Shown here: positions 33,956 to 46,342 of the stretch, piece after piece
Numbering within the stretch: position 1 is the stretch's first letter
How the letters are laid out: each line of letters begins with the position of its first letter
Assembly: GCA_008973525.1 (NCBI GenBank)
Contig: WACJ01000523.1
Location: 1,178,001 to 1,242,000, forward strand
Direction of reading: 5' to 3'
From: Stenopsyche tienmushanensis
Lineage: Eukaryota; Arthropoda; Insecta; Trichoptera; Stenopsychidae
Length of the DNA: 64,000 nt
The notes under the pieces: model-generated
The model's input: only the letters and a program-made list of their open reading frames with translations
Told to the model about the DNA's origin: nothing
The model's database searches: none
Position numbers and translations under genes: made by a program

Positions 33956-36781
33956 CGCATTCATTTGAACTAATATTTCAAAGTACTAAAATTTTGATTT
34001 GATCACAAAAATTATATTTATTAATCCAATTCGATTAGTACATAATTCGGGTACCGTTTAAGGATTTTTCTGCGCATATTAATAATTATCGTAGTGTTGC
34101 AAATTGAAACATACTGTTTTAAGTGTTCTTGCGATGCTAAAATTGTTGGTGAGAATAATTCAAAGAGCACGTACCAAGTAATGGCACATGTTATCATGTT
34201 TCAGATTGATTTATGGAGGATATCGTCGGATACTGCGGCTTGTCATCGTCGGGATAAAAAGCTGTCTAGGGTCCTCCATAATAATCGGAGAGCGACGAGT
34301 GCAAACGATGCCGTCGAAAGTTTGAAAATCGCCGATGCATAATAATCAGAGTCGGCGATAGATATGACGCCGACGTCGAGAGTACACATTATGCTAATGA
34401 ATCCTCCGTATATTAGGACGCACAATTAAACATGCTTCGTTAAATTACGAAAACGACATCATAAATAATTCAAAATGTAACGACCCCGTCCGCAGAGCCA
34501 TTACGCCATAATAGAACCAAAATCGCAGCCAAAACACATTAGCGCTCCACTGCTCGCCGCTGGCTCGATTCGCTCGGATCCGAAAGGCGTTCGCCGTACG
34601 AAGCGACGGGGTGAGAACAGCCCTTCTGCTTTTGGGGGGTCGAAAATCCCCAAATTGTAGCTGTAATTGCTGCGCCAAGGGGAGGAGTGATTGCGGCGCG
34701 CTCTCTTTTCGTCGTCGGAGGTCAAAAAGGGACGCAGGAGCGTTTCGGTGTCCTTCATTGTGATTGTACAACGAAATTGAGCATTATTCGATAAAAAACT
34801 AATACGGCAAACGCGCTCCGATATAATCAAATAAAAATGAAATATTTGTCGCGAAGCGGCGATAAATATCAACCCTATGAAATGACATTAATTGGGGAAT
34901 AAAAAGGGCGCTTACGAACAAAATTGCCGACAAATTCCATCCAAATGATATTGTGACTTGCTACAATACCATAAGATTAATTTAGCAATCGTTTAAAATA
35001 CAATAATTAATGTTTTAAAAGACAACATTAAGGTATTCATACAGCTCGCGAATATCGCGATCGTTGAAATACGCGTCTAAATTATGGTTGCTATTGTGTG
35101 ATTTCATCGCTAATGATGTTTGATTGCGGAAAATATGAAGAATTTTATGAAAATAATTGTCTGAGAATGTCTGATAATGTATTCGAGCGCAATCGTAGCG
35201 TAAACGTTCGACCAATCGGAGCGAAGAGGCGGAGTCATTGTCGATGGGAGCGAATCACGCCCCGATTTCAAATTATTAATTTAGCCGTCTCGCTCTTGGC
35301 CCTCGCGAAAACGCCTTCAACGATCGAGATAGTCATATTTCAACCGAATTTATTTAATCATCGCAGCTTTGTGTATGAGAGATGCGATAATTGATTGCGG
35401 AGCGAACACAAATAAATTATACATTGGACATCACATCATTAACCATTGTATACATTTAAATTATTTTATATCATAGGGGATTTTGCAAAAATACAGAAAA
35501 AAAACATCCCATAATATTTATCAAATATTTATAAATATTTACATTTCACCATCTCTATATTAATTCAAGCAATCAATGATTAATATAAAAATTCAACTGA
35601 AAATGGACACAGACAGATTAAACGCATTTTACTGCGAATCTAAAAAGTTCTCGGAAAAACGATTCATTTATTAATTTATTCGCACTGTGAAAGCTGCTTA
35701 AATCTAAGAACTGCCTAATTCTATTTATTTTTAAGCGATGGACGAAATATGTAATTGGATTAACCATATCGTATAATTTGTATGGAGTAGCTATTAGCTT
35801 TGTATGCATGGCATTTGTAGGGGACATCAAATATAATTATAAGCTTTAATGTGACGTGAATAAAATTAAATTTAAATCAATCTTTCTGGTATAACCCTTT
35901 GCGTTCCCATTTATTTTTGGGTAGGGCTAGCTCGTTATTAGCTTCACGCATTTTTTCAGGTTTCATACTCGAAAATATTTTTTAAAAAATTAGTCAGTTT
36001 TTGTTCAACATGAAATGCACACAACGTACATAAGACGCCCATTTAGTGTTTTAGAAATAATAGAGTCGAAAAAAAAATTAAATTTGAATATAATTGAATA
36101 TAATATGATATGATGAAATGGATGCAATGGCTATTTTGTGTCAATTTTTTCAGTTGTATATTGGTTGATTTCACTTGTGGACAGATGGAATGGTCTGAAT
36201 CCGTGGCATTCTAATTCTTCATTTTACTTTACAAACAATGTAAATTGACAGCTAAAAATGTGGCTATGTGTTGTGTAATATATAATAAAATAGGCTCGCT
36301 ACTGTTGCAATGGTTGATTTATGATACGTATATATACACAAGCACAGACACAGTAAAGGTGACGTGGCGCATGTGCATAGCGTCTTTAAGATGTATATAT
36401 ACGATATGGATACACCACAAAGGATTTCTTCTCTTTTTCCGAATAACTGGAGCTAGGAGTTTCAGTTTTCGTGACGTTGGAGCCAAATTTTCCTTATTTG
36501 TCAATATTGTCGGCATTTATTTTCAAATGCTAGACATGGATTTTGCTTGTCGCAAATAAAAACAAATTGAAATTATAAATTATTATATTAAAACATTCAT
36601 GGATGAAGTTCACCAAAAAATACGGTTGCTACACAAAGATTGAGAGCTTCAAGATATCGCGAAATTGAATACGTTTAACACATAATTTGTGGTCAGAATT
36701 AACTGTCCTATTAAATTCAAATATAGGGCAATAGAGCAGTTTTCTTCTTAACCTGTACAGTGGTACGGTCACCTATTTGCG
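33956..36781. other. Intergenic upstream of unpg, with GC-rich patch
   Basis: 34.20-34.77 kb is GC-richer, with overlapping minus-strand ORFs (108 and 123 codons) lacking domains; a cis-regulatory module is as likely as coding. CGCATTTTTTCAGGTTTCAT (35947-35966) recurs inverted at 40557-40590 in unpg intron 1. Confidence 0.35.
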
Positions 36782-37197
36782 AGCGAATTCCAATGATTCA
36801 GAAATAGCATTCTTACACGCTGAGCTCGGATAGACAAAGACGGAGTGTCTTGCACGTTGAAAAAGAGAAACAGAGACGGATAGATTATGTTGCAGGTCGA
36901 AGATTTTGAATGGGAGACCGAGACGGAGAGAATATCTTGTATAGATCGTTAACCCAAATTTATTGACTAATAATGATGTGTGAATGATATAATGAATCGA
37001 TTTCAAGTATATTGTTTATATTTACTTGTAGAAATAACTGAATATTGTTTGCTATCGATAGTGTTTATTTATTTTTGTACAAGTTTCATTCACGCTGCGA
37101 CAGATAAGTGGATTTGTAAGACGATAAGTGACGGACAAGCAAATATAGCATCTAAGAGTTTGATGATTTTAAATTAGCTTACTACTCAAAGGGTTAA
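36782..37197 (+). repeat. Repeat family R1 (copy f), long and diverged
   Basis: The 5' part has CATTCTTACACGCTGAGCTC and two GAGACGGA-type segments (a partial internal duplication). The 3' part has TTCATTCACGCTGCGACAGA, GTGGATTTGTAAGACGATAA and ends TACTCAAAGGGTTAA. Confidence 0.65.
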
Positions 37198-38430
37198 TAT
37201 GTTATCGGATGTTGGCAATTTTCATAGAAGATTTTTCTAAAAATCGAATTTTACTATGTGGTCTTTTGCTTTTAACGTGCTATTAAATTAAGATAAGACT
37301 ATTTTAATGTAAAATTTTGGACAGAAAAGTATTTATAAGTGAGTTAAAAAATTATCAATATTAATATATATTAATAATTATTGCAAATCAGTCATTAATA
37401 AACAACCCAGCTCGACTTTATTAATACTCTTAGCAGTAGCGGCGCGTAATATATTATCATATCAATAGACGCGTTTCAAAAAACTTTTGACTCACTGCTT
37501 AATTCAAGCGATTCAAGAATTTTATGCTTATCTTTTGAAATACACGGTTTCACTTTTACGTGGCATGTAGAAATCTGGTTTGAAATGCGTTTACTGAGCG
37601 CAGAAAACCAAATGAGCCTAAAAGGCTTCAAAGCTAAATTGCCCCAAGGGCTTCTAAAGTGCTAAATCCACCTCCGATTAGATTGAAATTCGATTCCAAA
37701 TATCCAATCATCCAAATTTGTAAGCATCATTAAATGTATTTTTACAATACGAATTACATTATAAACGGTTTTAAAAGAAAGCAAAAGGCTTTTGATATAT
37801 TAATTCGTACAATAATAGGTTAATTGCTTTTGCTGTGAGCATTTATTAACACTTTAGTAATCGGACAAGAAATTCATAAACCTCTACTTCTTTCATAAAA
37901 TTGATATTATTTTTAAACTAGCTAATATATTGAAATAAAATTTCAGCAGTATCTACAAAAAAATCTATTACATTGATATATGTAAAAATAACAGTGATTT
38001 CTAATATATGGTGCATGTATCAGCATGATGAAATGCAAAAAGTAAATCTTTTTGACTTGATCTATGACATTTTTATGGATGATATTTACATTTATTTTAT
38101 ACGTTTAAAATATTGACCCATATATGTATTATTATCTCTTGAAAGAAGTTTAAATCTATATTAAGTTCGTATGGCATTTTTTTCAAGCTAAAGTTACGTC
38201 ATTTTCATTAAGCGTTTAAGCGTGCACGCACTACAAAATGTTAATATGTCTGTTTGGATTATAATTAAAATCACATAGTATAGTGTATAAGCAATGATTA
38301 TCAGCACCAATCGATGAAATACACGGTAAAAAGATGATTTTAAAAGAAGCGGCCATGTTAATACGTCACACTGCTCGCGGCGATTATAGAATAAGAGGGG
38401 TTCTTGTAGTTATGTTGCTGGCAAGCAATT
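37198..38430. other. Intergenic, AT-rich, upstream of unpg
   Basis: Apart from the 37531-37586 repeat shared with 31643-31701, nothing is recognised. CGATGAAATACACGGTAAAA at 38313 resembles the same unit. Confidence 0.45.
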
Positions 38431-38949
38431 CAGTCGGTTTCAACCGCGAGGACAGTCTGTCTGTACTCCGTGCGCACACGTGTCAAAAATACCATCTCTA
38501 ATCATAGATTCGCATACTTCAATTTTTCATTCTGCTTTTAGAGACAATATAGAACGGGTCAAATTTAAATGAAATAATGTAAGTTGATGACAAGGCTGTT
38601 GAATTGTCAAAAATAAATCAATGTGTTAAATATCATTTTTTAATTGAATGAAAAGTGATCCAGATTTTCGATTGAGTGATAAGGCATAAATTTAGTGCAA
38701 GTGTTAAAATATAATGCAAATTAATATTTTTTAAATACGTTTTTTATATAAAATAAATACATTTAATTATTTAAAAAAATGCTGTATGACTTCGCTCATT
38801 GCCGTCGGAATGCTTTCATTAATTAAGACTTTTTATTCTGCAGGAATAGCGCGATGTAATTAGGAAGAATCGATAAGTAATCGAATGCCTAAAAATGTTT
38901 AAATATGAAGCACTGTTAGTGAAATTAAAAGAAGTGTGAGTTTTCAAAG
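38430..38949 (+). promoter_or_regulatory. Candidate unpg promoter and 5'-UTR intron
   Basis: TCAGTC at 38430-38435 fits the arthropod initiator, in a short GC-richer stretch. A strong donor, AAT/GTAAGT at 38578/38579, and an acceptor, TTATTCTGCAG ending at 38843, could define a 5'-UTR intron leading to the coding exon. No TATA box or convincing DPE is visible. This is inference from signals only. Confidence 0.3.
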
Positions 38950-39760
38950 ATGGAAACACTAACACCGAAATTGTCGCCGCTTATTAAATCCGACTGCGAC
39001 CGAGATGACTGCAACGCTGGCAATTCGCCGCAACTTACACCATCGCCGGAAAGAAGAATCCCAACCCCGATAATGGATCCCATCTATCCAGCGCAGGATA
39101 ATCGCGAATACGGCGTCGTACTGACGATGCCGAAGATATCGCCGACTTTGAAGGTACCGAAGCCCTTTTCAATAGAATCCATCATCGGAACGCCGGACAA
39201 AGCGAATCGAAAGATCAATCCTCTTTATAAAAACGCACCGGGCTTATCCAAAGACGACGATGCAAAATCCCAAAGCGGATTCCACGTCGCGGAAGATCCA
39301 GAAATATGCAGGATAAGAGATTTGGTCAAAATGCAGCAGTATTTGAATCCGCTGAATTGCCAACATCTCTTTCAGCATCAAACTATGTCGACTCCGGGAT
39401 TTCCGCTGAATTTGTACACGAATACATGGTTCAATCCATTGCACAGTATATTCGGATTACATCCCCATGCCAATATGGACGCTCTGAAAAAGAACGGCGA
39501 GGAAGTGACCGTAGACGATGACAATTTGACAGAAGATTCTCACATCAAAGACGACGAAATGACAGACAATCAGTTCAGGACATCGGAAGTGTACGACGAT
39601 CGCCTCAAAGAGCGCCTGGAGGGCGACGGATTCGGGACGCTGAGGGATGACGGCAGCGTCTGCGGAAGCGACAGGGACAGTGACAGTGGAAGTGAAGTGA
39701 GCCTGAGCTGCTGCAGCACGGCAGAAGCCCAGGATTTGACCAGCGGGAAACCGACCCAAG
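38950..39760 (+). CDS. unpg: unpg coding exon 1 (N-terminal region)
   Basis: Encodes residues 1-270. The motif [10 protein letters not shown] (71-80) matches the eh1-like Groucho-binding motif seen near the N-terminus of Gbx proteins (FSIDSLIG type). It is preceded by a proline/serine-rich segment ([12 protein letters not shown]). Residues 184-206 and 215-250 are acidic, then [15 protein letters not shown]. The exon ends CCAAG/GTAAAATATC in phase 1. It is noticeably GC-richer than flanking DNA, and there is no other long ORF with such content. Confidence 0.93.
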
Positions 39761-42700
39761 GTAAAATATCACACACATTCAAATTATGCTAAAATCAAAG
39801 TGCGATTTCCATACAAGACCCATTCGATATGAAATGGCGCGTAAAAATATTCTGATATATTGCCGGTGTCTTTTTTTTAACATTTCTCGCAAACATTCAA
39901 CTGGAAACGATAAATATCTACATCATCGATTCGCTAAATTCGCTCAGTGCATCTTGCAGTCGTAGATCTATCGAACGTATTTAAATTTAAACATGTGCAT
40001 AGTCGTATACTGTTTGAGTGCATTCAATGATGCGGACATATGCGGCGTAAAAGATGCATAAATCACACTAATAACATTACATATGCACACATGACCGCAT
40101 GTGAATGGTAATTTCTCAATTATTCACGCTCTTGTAATATGGGGGAGAAAGCGATTTTGTTGACAAATATTATAGTACTTCATCGATAATCATATAATTC
40201 GCTTATATGTACGTATTTCATCTAAAAATGTATGCGAATATGAACGAAAATGTTATCATTTTCCGAATGAGATTTCTCCTATTTTTTAATTATTAATCAT
40301 TTAAATACAGTTGATATCAAAATAAAACTACGATAACGTTATTCGTATTGCAAAAAATAAAACTTTAATTTGTGATGTTTTTAGAGAGTTTTTTAATGAT
40401 GTGTTTTGAAATTCACATACGCAAATTAAAAAAAAATTAAAATGCAAATTTAATTTTTTATACGACTGTATAAAATACTAAACAAGTGCTTTATGAACGT
40501 CGTGTTAATTTTCTATCGAGCAAAAAAAAACGCATCATTTTAATTTTAAATTTCGAGTATGAAACCTGAAAAACGCGCTGAAAAAAAAATGCAAGCGAAA
40601 AGTGCTACATTGATTTAGGCCTTATTGTATACCGACAAAATTCCATACAATTGAATTATTCAAAGCAGGAGTTTCATTGATCTCGAAACCTCGACGATAA
40701 AACGGAATAAAAGCTTTCATGGTCTTATGTAAAAGTGTTCTTAAAATCATTTAATTGGCAAACAATTTGACCTTTTTCTTCGGTTCCGCCACGGTGACCT
40801 TTCCATAAACGACAAATTGAACACGCCTCGTAATAACTGCGTCGTTTTTAATACCAATTATTGAATGGCAACATTTCAACAGTTATATTTGCATAACATC
40901 GTTATTTTATGACGGATCGTTAAAATATGAATCGTCCAATAAAACTTTATTGCTAAAGAATTTGTGCTTCAAAGAGCGCTTGCATTGCCGCCGTCAAAGG
41001 GTTCGTTGTGTTCCTGCAGCATGATGAGAAGCACGTGAAAATACTTATCTGAAAATTGATTTAATGGACCAAATTATCTCAATAAAAAATGTTATATTTG
41101 CTGTTAGTTTATAAATTCACTCGCATAAAATTTATCAAAGTATTCTCAGAATAGCTTGTGAAAATTGCACAAAATCATCTAGAAAATAAGATTACAAGGG
41201 CTGCTGAGGCCTGGGGGATTTTTTATTGTTATTTTAGTCTCGCGTGTTTGTCGGCCATTTTATCCAGTCATAGTAAATTCTTCCAATGAAGAGATCATCG
41301 CCTCTTCCTGCCGCCTCTCGTCCGTTTGAGATTCGCGCTGTCATCCGTTTTTAGACATTGTAGAACAATACCGCCGCAAATATCAATTGGAAGCTCGTGG
41401 AAGTTTATGGTAGTGATGTGATGAGTCGACAGCATGTCACGAAGTGGGTTGTATTGTTCAGAGAAGGCCGTATTGATACTCACAATGAGACAAGGAGTGG
41501 GAGACCATCAGTCATTTCTGACGAACTTGTGCAAAAAACTGGAAAACAAGTGCGAAATGATCGCCGTGTGACCTTCACGAAGAATTTCCTGACATTTCTC
41601 GATCTCTCCTCGGTGATATTGTGTCGGAAAAAATTGGTTAGAAGGAGTTGAATGCTGTATGGGTGCCCAGAATGCTCACACAATGTGTTTTGCATAGGAG
41701 GAAGAAGCTTTTCTGGACTCTATTGTGACGCTAGATGAGACGTGAGTTTGTCAATACACCCCAGAATCCAAAATAAGTTGGCGGCGGAGGTCTACGACAC
41801 TGGCATACAAAAACTAGTGCTCTAACTGCAGATATTTCTTGATATCGACGGCGATTACGTTGAAAAATAGTTTAATATATTTGCAAAGTATCCTATAAAT
41901 TTCAATTTAATACAAGCATTTTTAGATCCTATATGTTGTAACTTTACTTTCTGGATAATCTTCGCATATTTTTTTTTTAAATAGAATATATAAAAAGTTT
42001 ACCTTTACTGTGAAACAGTAATTGTTCAGTTTATTCTGATCGGTTTTATCGTCTGGGTGTGCACAATTTTCGCAGAGAAAAACCCTCAAAATGGGAAAAA
42101 AATCAAACGGATCTGCCTTCCTAAAGTATTGATAGATTAGCTGAAAGACTTGGATCACTTAATTGGATATCAAAACTCATCCAGAATTCATCAACCAAAG
42201 AATTACTACAACAGGGGAATATAATAACTGTTAATCAAACCGTAAAAGAATCATAGTAAGAATATGTTATTTATTAAAATTGTATGGTTTTTCTTATTCC
42301 TATAAAACTAATATAAAAAAGTGGCATGTATTTTTGGCACTATCAATGATTCGAATTTTTAATTTGCACAATTGAACAATTTATTCAATTAAACTATCGC
42401 AATAAAACGCAGAATTATAGCATGTTAAACAAGCATCATCATTATTTAACAATCGCATGAAATTCATTGCAGGACAACCCTTGTTTTGTATAAGCTGCAA
42501 GTCTTTGCGGTGGCATTACCCCGAGCCATAAGGGTGGCTTTCCAATTGGATGCATATGAGTGTCTTACGAGGGTGGTAGAAAATTACGCGTTATAATTTT
42601 GGCGATTCTGCTTAAATATGTTCGTAATTTATCAGCGAACAATAAGATCAATATATTATTGAAGTTGATTATTAATGTTGACTTTGAGATGTCTTAACGT

Positions 42701-45700
42701 AATTATTTGGATATCAAAATTGTTTAAGCTCAATTAAAGGTTATTAAATAGACGATGTTGATGAGATTACTAAAAATTAATGCTATATTTTTGGCGTTAT
42801 CATATTTTATTAACGCCTCCTCCGAGGACATCCAGCCAAGATTTCATTATTGAGCATCTTAAATTCTGCCACATTCGCAAAGACATTGCAATGCAGCCGG
42901 AGTTTTCACAAAGGATATTCGAACAATATAAAATAAGTGGAAAATGTGAGGATTCTGTGGGGTCTCTCTCTCGAAAATCGTATCTTGAATGAGAGTCCGG
43001 GGTCAGAGTATTTGATGGCAAATGATAATGTGTATAAATGTGCAGAGCGATGGCCTTAGGGGGTTGGCTAAACAATCGTCCAGGGGGCGTGTCTCCGAGG
43101 ATATAAAAACGGATAGCTGCTATAAAAAGCCGATGTCAACGTCAGCGGAAAAACTGCTTACCGCCCCATTCTGGCCGAGAGTCGTGGGCGTAATGACACT
43201 GCGGGACGCGAAATGAATTTAAATACTTCCACCCTCAGCGCACCCGCTTTGAGTGCCTCGTAATGGATATCTTCCGGACACCAATTATCCCGGAAATCAT
43301 ACCACATCCGATTGCTCCATAACGAGATGGGGATGGACTTTTCCTTAATGAGATTCCTCGAAATGCGGGAGGGAAGATAATTACAAGCACTGATCTCCAA
43401 ATACGTGCATTCGTGATAATATCATCATGACAATCGAGTTGAATCACATTTTAATTAAATCACTGCGTCAAGATGCAAGAACTCTAAATTAAACACAATG
43501 AGGAGTATTCAAGGGTTGTTTAGAAACTTTATCAAGTTACTTTCAATAAAGATGCTCAATATTTGTTAAGTTATAGTGGCCATATTATTAAAGAAACATC
43601 TATCAAATGTATTGTAAATTATTTAATATTTTATGGCAAATTATTGTAAAAGATTATAGCGTTGAAAAATATGTACAAACTATCAAAATTTATATTCAAA
43701 ATCTAAAAGTGCTGCGTTTAAAAAATATTCCATGTATTGCGTGATTTTTATCCTCACCACAACCCTCCTGCCGAATCGATTATTCGACGTTTGTTGAACA
43801 AATTTGATTCAATTGATTCGATAAACATTCATACATCATCGAAATGCAAAGTCTGCTGAAAACATCGTTGCTGTGCGTGAAAGTGTACGAGAAAACCCGA
43901 AGCAGTCATTTTTTCATGGCTCACGAACACATAGCCCTTATGCGACATTAATTTGGCAAATTTTGCGTTGGAATTTAGATCTGCACCCGTATTCAAATCC
44001 AATTGATCCAGGAATAAAATGTAAACGATCATAAACAATGCCGTGTGCTTGCTGATTGGGCTCTGAAGCAGTTGGAAGTTGATAAAAATGCCATAATTAG
44101 CTTCCAACATGATAAGTCATACAGCGCATACTGGGAAGAATATTCCGCATCGAGGGCATAGTTATCTCCATGAAAAGATGATGCGATTTAACGCCTTTTG
44201 ACTTCATCCTTTGAGGCTATTTTAAATCATAGGTCTATGCATTTAAACCGCAAACAATTGAAGCCATCAAAGTCAAGTCAGATTTATGCGACAAAGTCAT
44301 CGAAAATTGGATCACCTGAATAGCAAAGACGAGGCAAATATATGAACAACATATTTCAGACACAACTTGTTTTATTTACATTTAAAAATTTAGCGTTCTT
44401 ATTTAAAGACCCTAACAAAGGCAACCATCATCGAATTGGTTAAAAATGGTCCTGGAAGATTAAAAATGTGTAAAAATCTGAAATATCCAAAGGATGGTTA
44501 CAAATATAAATGATTTTTAACTCAAACATATAATTAAAAAATGAACTCAAATAATTGATTTAAAATGGTTCGCAAAATTGCAGGAAGCATCCTTTATTAT
44601 CGTATAACTGCATTAAAACACAGTAATTGAAGTGCACTCTTTAAATAACAATCTATTTGCTCTTTATTATTGCAAATATTGCAATAATAAAATTAATTTA
44701 GGTGGAGAGACTCAAATGTTTGTAAAATGCTAATTAATATGATTTATAAAGGCAGTGAGGCCGCCGCTTAGTATTGAGTTTTGATAAACACGCCCACTTT
44801 ATGACTGTCTCTTTCTTGCGCGCATTTTCACTCGTGCGGGAAAAGGAAAACGCGCTAAACTAATTATAAAATCAATCCTTTAAATTAGCGCTAATTTGAT
44901 TGGTTGCTCAATATTTGTCGATGCCAATCGGATGTTTTTGCGAGAAAACAAAAAGCGTTCTATTATTTTATACGTTATTTGTATGTTTTTATTTGTATTG
45001 TAGAAGGGGGTGATTCTTCTTCTGAAGGCGGTGGTGGCAGCGGCGGTGGCGGTGGTGGCGGAGGTGGTGGAAGAGCGAGACGACGAAGGACGGCTTTCAC
45101 CAGCGAGCAGCTTTTAGAATTAGAGAGAGAGTTCCATGCTAAAAAATATTTAAGCCTTACCGAAAGGAGTCAAATAGCGACGGCTCTGAAGCTCAGCGAA
45201 GTTCAGGTAAGATTTGCATCGAAATAATCGTATATTTTTGTTCAATCGCTTCGATTTTAATTAATTCGATTTTTACTTTGATAGGTGAAAATTTGGTTTC
45301 AAAATCGCAGAGCGAAATGGAAACGAGTCAAAGCGGGTTTGGCTTCTGGAAGTCATTCTTCCAATGGTGGAAAATCGAATTCAAATGCTACCAAAATCGT
45401 TGTGCCGATTCCGGTGCACGTCAATAGATTTGCCGTCAGGACGCAGCATCATCAATTGGAGAAGCAGAACGGTGTACCTTACAATGCGAGCTTCAATCAA
45501 TATTCCGACAGGAGCGGTCAATCGAATCCCGTTCAAGGTGCTCCATTGCTGACATCGCAGACGTCTGCATTTTTAGCAGCCGCAGGCAATTCCAATAAAA
45601 TGAACGCCAATCCCGGATCTATTATGAACGGACAAGGAAGATTTGACGGGGTCGGGATGGGTGGATTCAGCGCCATGACGAGATTGAGCCAATTGGGACA

Positions 45701-45752
45701 ACAAGCAGCAGCAGCCGCAGCCAACAGAGGATTCCAAAGACACCAGAGCTAA
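38950..45752 (+). CDS. unpg: Unplugged/Gbx homeobox transcription factor (gene span)
   Basis: Three coding exons, 38950-39760, 45004-45206 and 45285-45752, join in frame (phase 1, then phase 0) to 493 residues; Drosophila unplugged is of similar length. The homeodomain (residues 295-354) carries the Gbx-type run [20 protein letters not shown] and KWKRVKAG. Known role of the family: sequence-specific nuclear DNA-binding protein in neural patterning (the Otx/Gbx boundary) and, in flies, tracheal and CNS cells. Intron 1 is 5.2 kb and holds transposon remnants; intron 2 is 78 bases. The ATG at 38950 is the first in the frame after the possible 5'-UTR acceptor. A polyadenylation signal AATAAA lies at 46337. 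An insect Gbx-family orthologue is nearly certain; exact expression is not deducible here. Confidence 0.95.
40546..40590. repeat. Inverted partner of 35942-35982
   Basis: TTTCGAGTATGAAACCTGAA (40553-40572) is the reverse complement of a segment at 35956-35975. The two copies flank unpg exon 1, 4.6 kb apart. Confidence 0.5.
41172..41962 (+). mobile_element. Mariner element remnant in unpg intron 1
   Basis: The left end AAATCATCTAGAAAATAAGA and the right end, reverse complemented, AAGATTATCCAGAAAGTAAA are inverted repeats. The interior (41397-41651) encodes [20 protein letters not shown] and [13 protein letters not shown], the mariner N-terminal DNA-binding part. The catalytic region survives only as VTLDET followed by a stop and CQYTPESK. 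Frameshifts, stops and a deletion make it inactive. Same family as 18485-18787 and 59222-59705. Confidence 0.8.
41963..42342. repeat. GTGCCAAAAATAC-ended element, partial
   Basis: The right end TTTTTGGCACTATCA and the interior (AGTAATTGTTCAGTTTATTC, TCGTCTGGGTGTGCACAATT) match 26596-26917. The left end is missing where it meets the mariner. Confidence 0.55.
43533..44150 (+). mobile_element. Tc1-like DDE transposon remnant (copy 1)
   Basis: From about 43785 the plus strand encodes [40 protein letters not shown] and related pieces. This is a family common in insects, with a paired HTH region (pattern: ENI-AV-ES--E-P, SIWRILH--L-LH-Y-IQ). TTTCAATAAAGATGCTCAA near the left resembles the end TCTTTCAATAAGGACGCT of the copy at 47021-47851. 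Stops and frameshifts throughout. Confidence 0.65.
45004..45206 (+). CDS. unpg: unpg exon 2 (glycine run, first three quarters of homeodomain)
   Basis: The acceptor TTTGTATTGTAG precedes 45004. The exon completes a Glu codon and encodes a run rich in glycine (residues 272-293, nearly all GGN codons) immediately before the homeodomain. It then continues [20 protein letters not shown] to LSEVQ, where it ends at homeodomain position 44 (donor CAG/GTAAGA). Position 36 is Thr where, from memory, Gbx proteins usually have His. The GGT/GGC/GGA repeat is prone to length change. Confidence 0.95.
45285..45752 (+). CDS. unpg: unpg exon 3 (homeodomain helix 3 and C-terminus)
   Basis: Starts with homeodomain position 45 ([18 protein letters not shown]), containing the DNA-recognition helix with Gln50 and Asn51. 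The 140-residue tail is low-complexity: Ser/Asn-rich ([17 protein letters not shown]), Gln/Asn-rich, and a late alanine run ([11 protein letters not shown]). Ends at TAA 45750-45752. Confidence 0.95.
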   Translation: MKIWFQNRRAKWKRVKAGLASGSHSSNGGKSNSNATKIVVPIPVHVNRFAVRTQHHQLEKQNGVPYNASFNQYSDRSGQSNPVQGAPLLTSQTSAFLAAAGNSNKMNANPGSIMNGQGRFDGVGMGGFSAMTRLSQLGQQAAAAAANRGFQRHQS

Positions 45753-46342
45753 GTTTCACGACTGATTTACATTTGGTTATTTGAACTTCACATTGCCTAG
45801 AAACCACTTAAGCCAAATCTATTCCAACAAAAATAATTTGATTGCCTCAAAAGTATAAACAAAACTTGAAGATGGTGCTAAAATATTACATTTTAAATCT
45901 TTTACGCGTAGATCAGACAATTGCTTACATGTTTATGATTGAATGCGTTTTGAAATCTTGTCATTAATTTAAGAAGCACAAATAATGCTCAGATAAATCT
46001 GCGACAGCACAATGCTGCCCAAAGAATAATATTTTTATCGATTATAAGCAATAATTGTTACAAATACGACGTTGTCGACGTCCATTTGAACGACGCGACA
46101 AGCTTCAGTGTGATTATAGCGATAAGGTTTTATAGAAAATACTGTATAATATTTATTATTTAAATTAAATATCGATAAATTAAATGATTTCAGAAATTCG
46201 TCATGTGATCGAATCAAACCGTTAAATAGATCGATAGATCTTGATCAAATCTCACATAACGAATTTCGTATCCATCTATGTAAAATAGATATTGTGTATA
46301 TATTTATATAGTTATAATTCAAAGAAAGCAATTTATAATAAA
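45753..46342 (+). other. unpg 3' untranslated region (probable)
   Basis: AT-rich sequence after the stop. The first canonical polyadenylation signal AATAAA is at 46337-46342, giving a 3' UTR of roughly 600 bases. No ORF of interest. Confidence 0.5.

Larger units (their letters stand above)
39761..45003 (+). other. unpg intron 1 (5.2 kb) and its contents
   Basis: GT at 39761, AG at 45002-45003. Contains a mariner remnant (41172-41962), a partial MITE (41963-42342) and a DDE-transposase remnant (43533-44150). 39.8-41.1 kb and 42.4-43.5 kb show no repeat or gene; a GC-richer patch at 43070-43400 could be regulatory. Overlapping ORFs there lack domains. Confidence 0.7.

Noticed and set aside
34445..34872. 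Overlapping 108- and 123-codon minus-strand ORFs
   Set aside because: Two frames open over the same GC-rich DNA, no motif in either.
44904..45003. ATG-like start just before the unpg homeobox exon
   Set aside because: The stretch ends in an acceptor (TTTGTATTGTAG) and exon 1 joins in frame there; the upstream peptide is translated intron.
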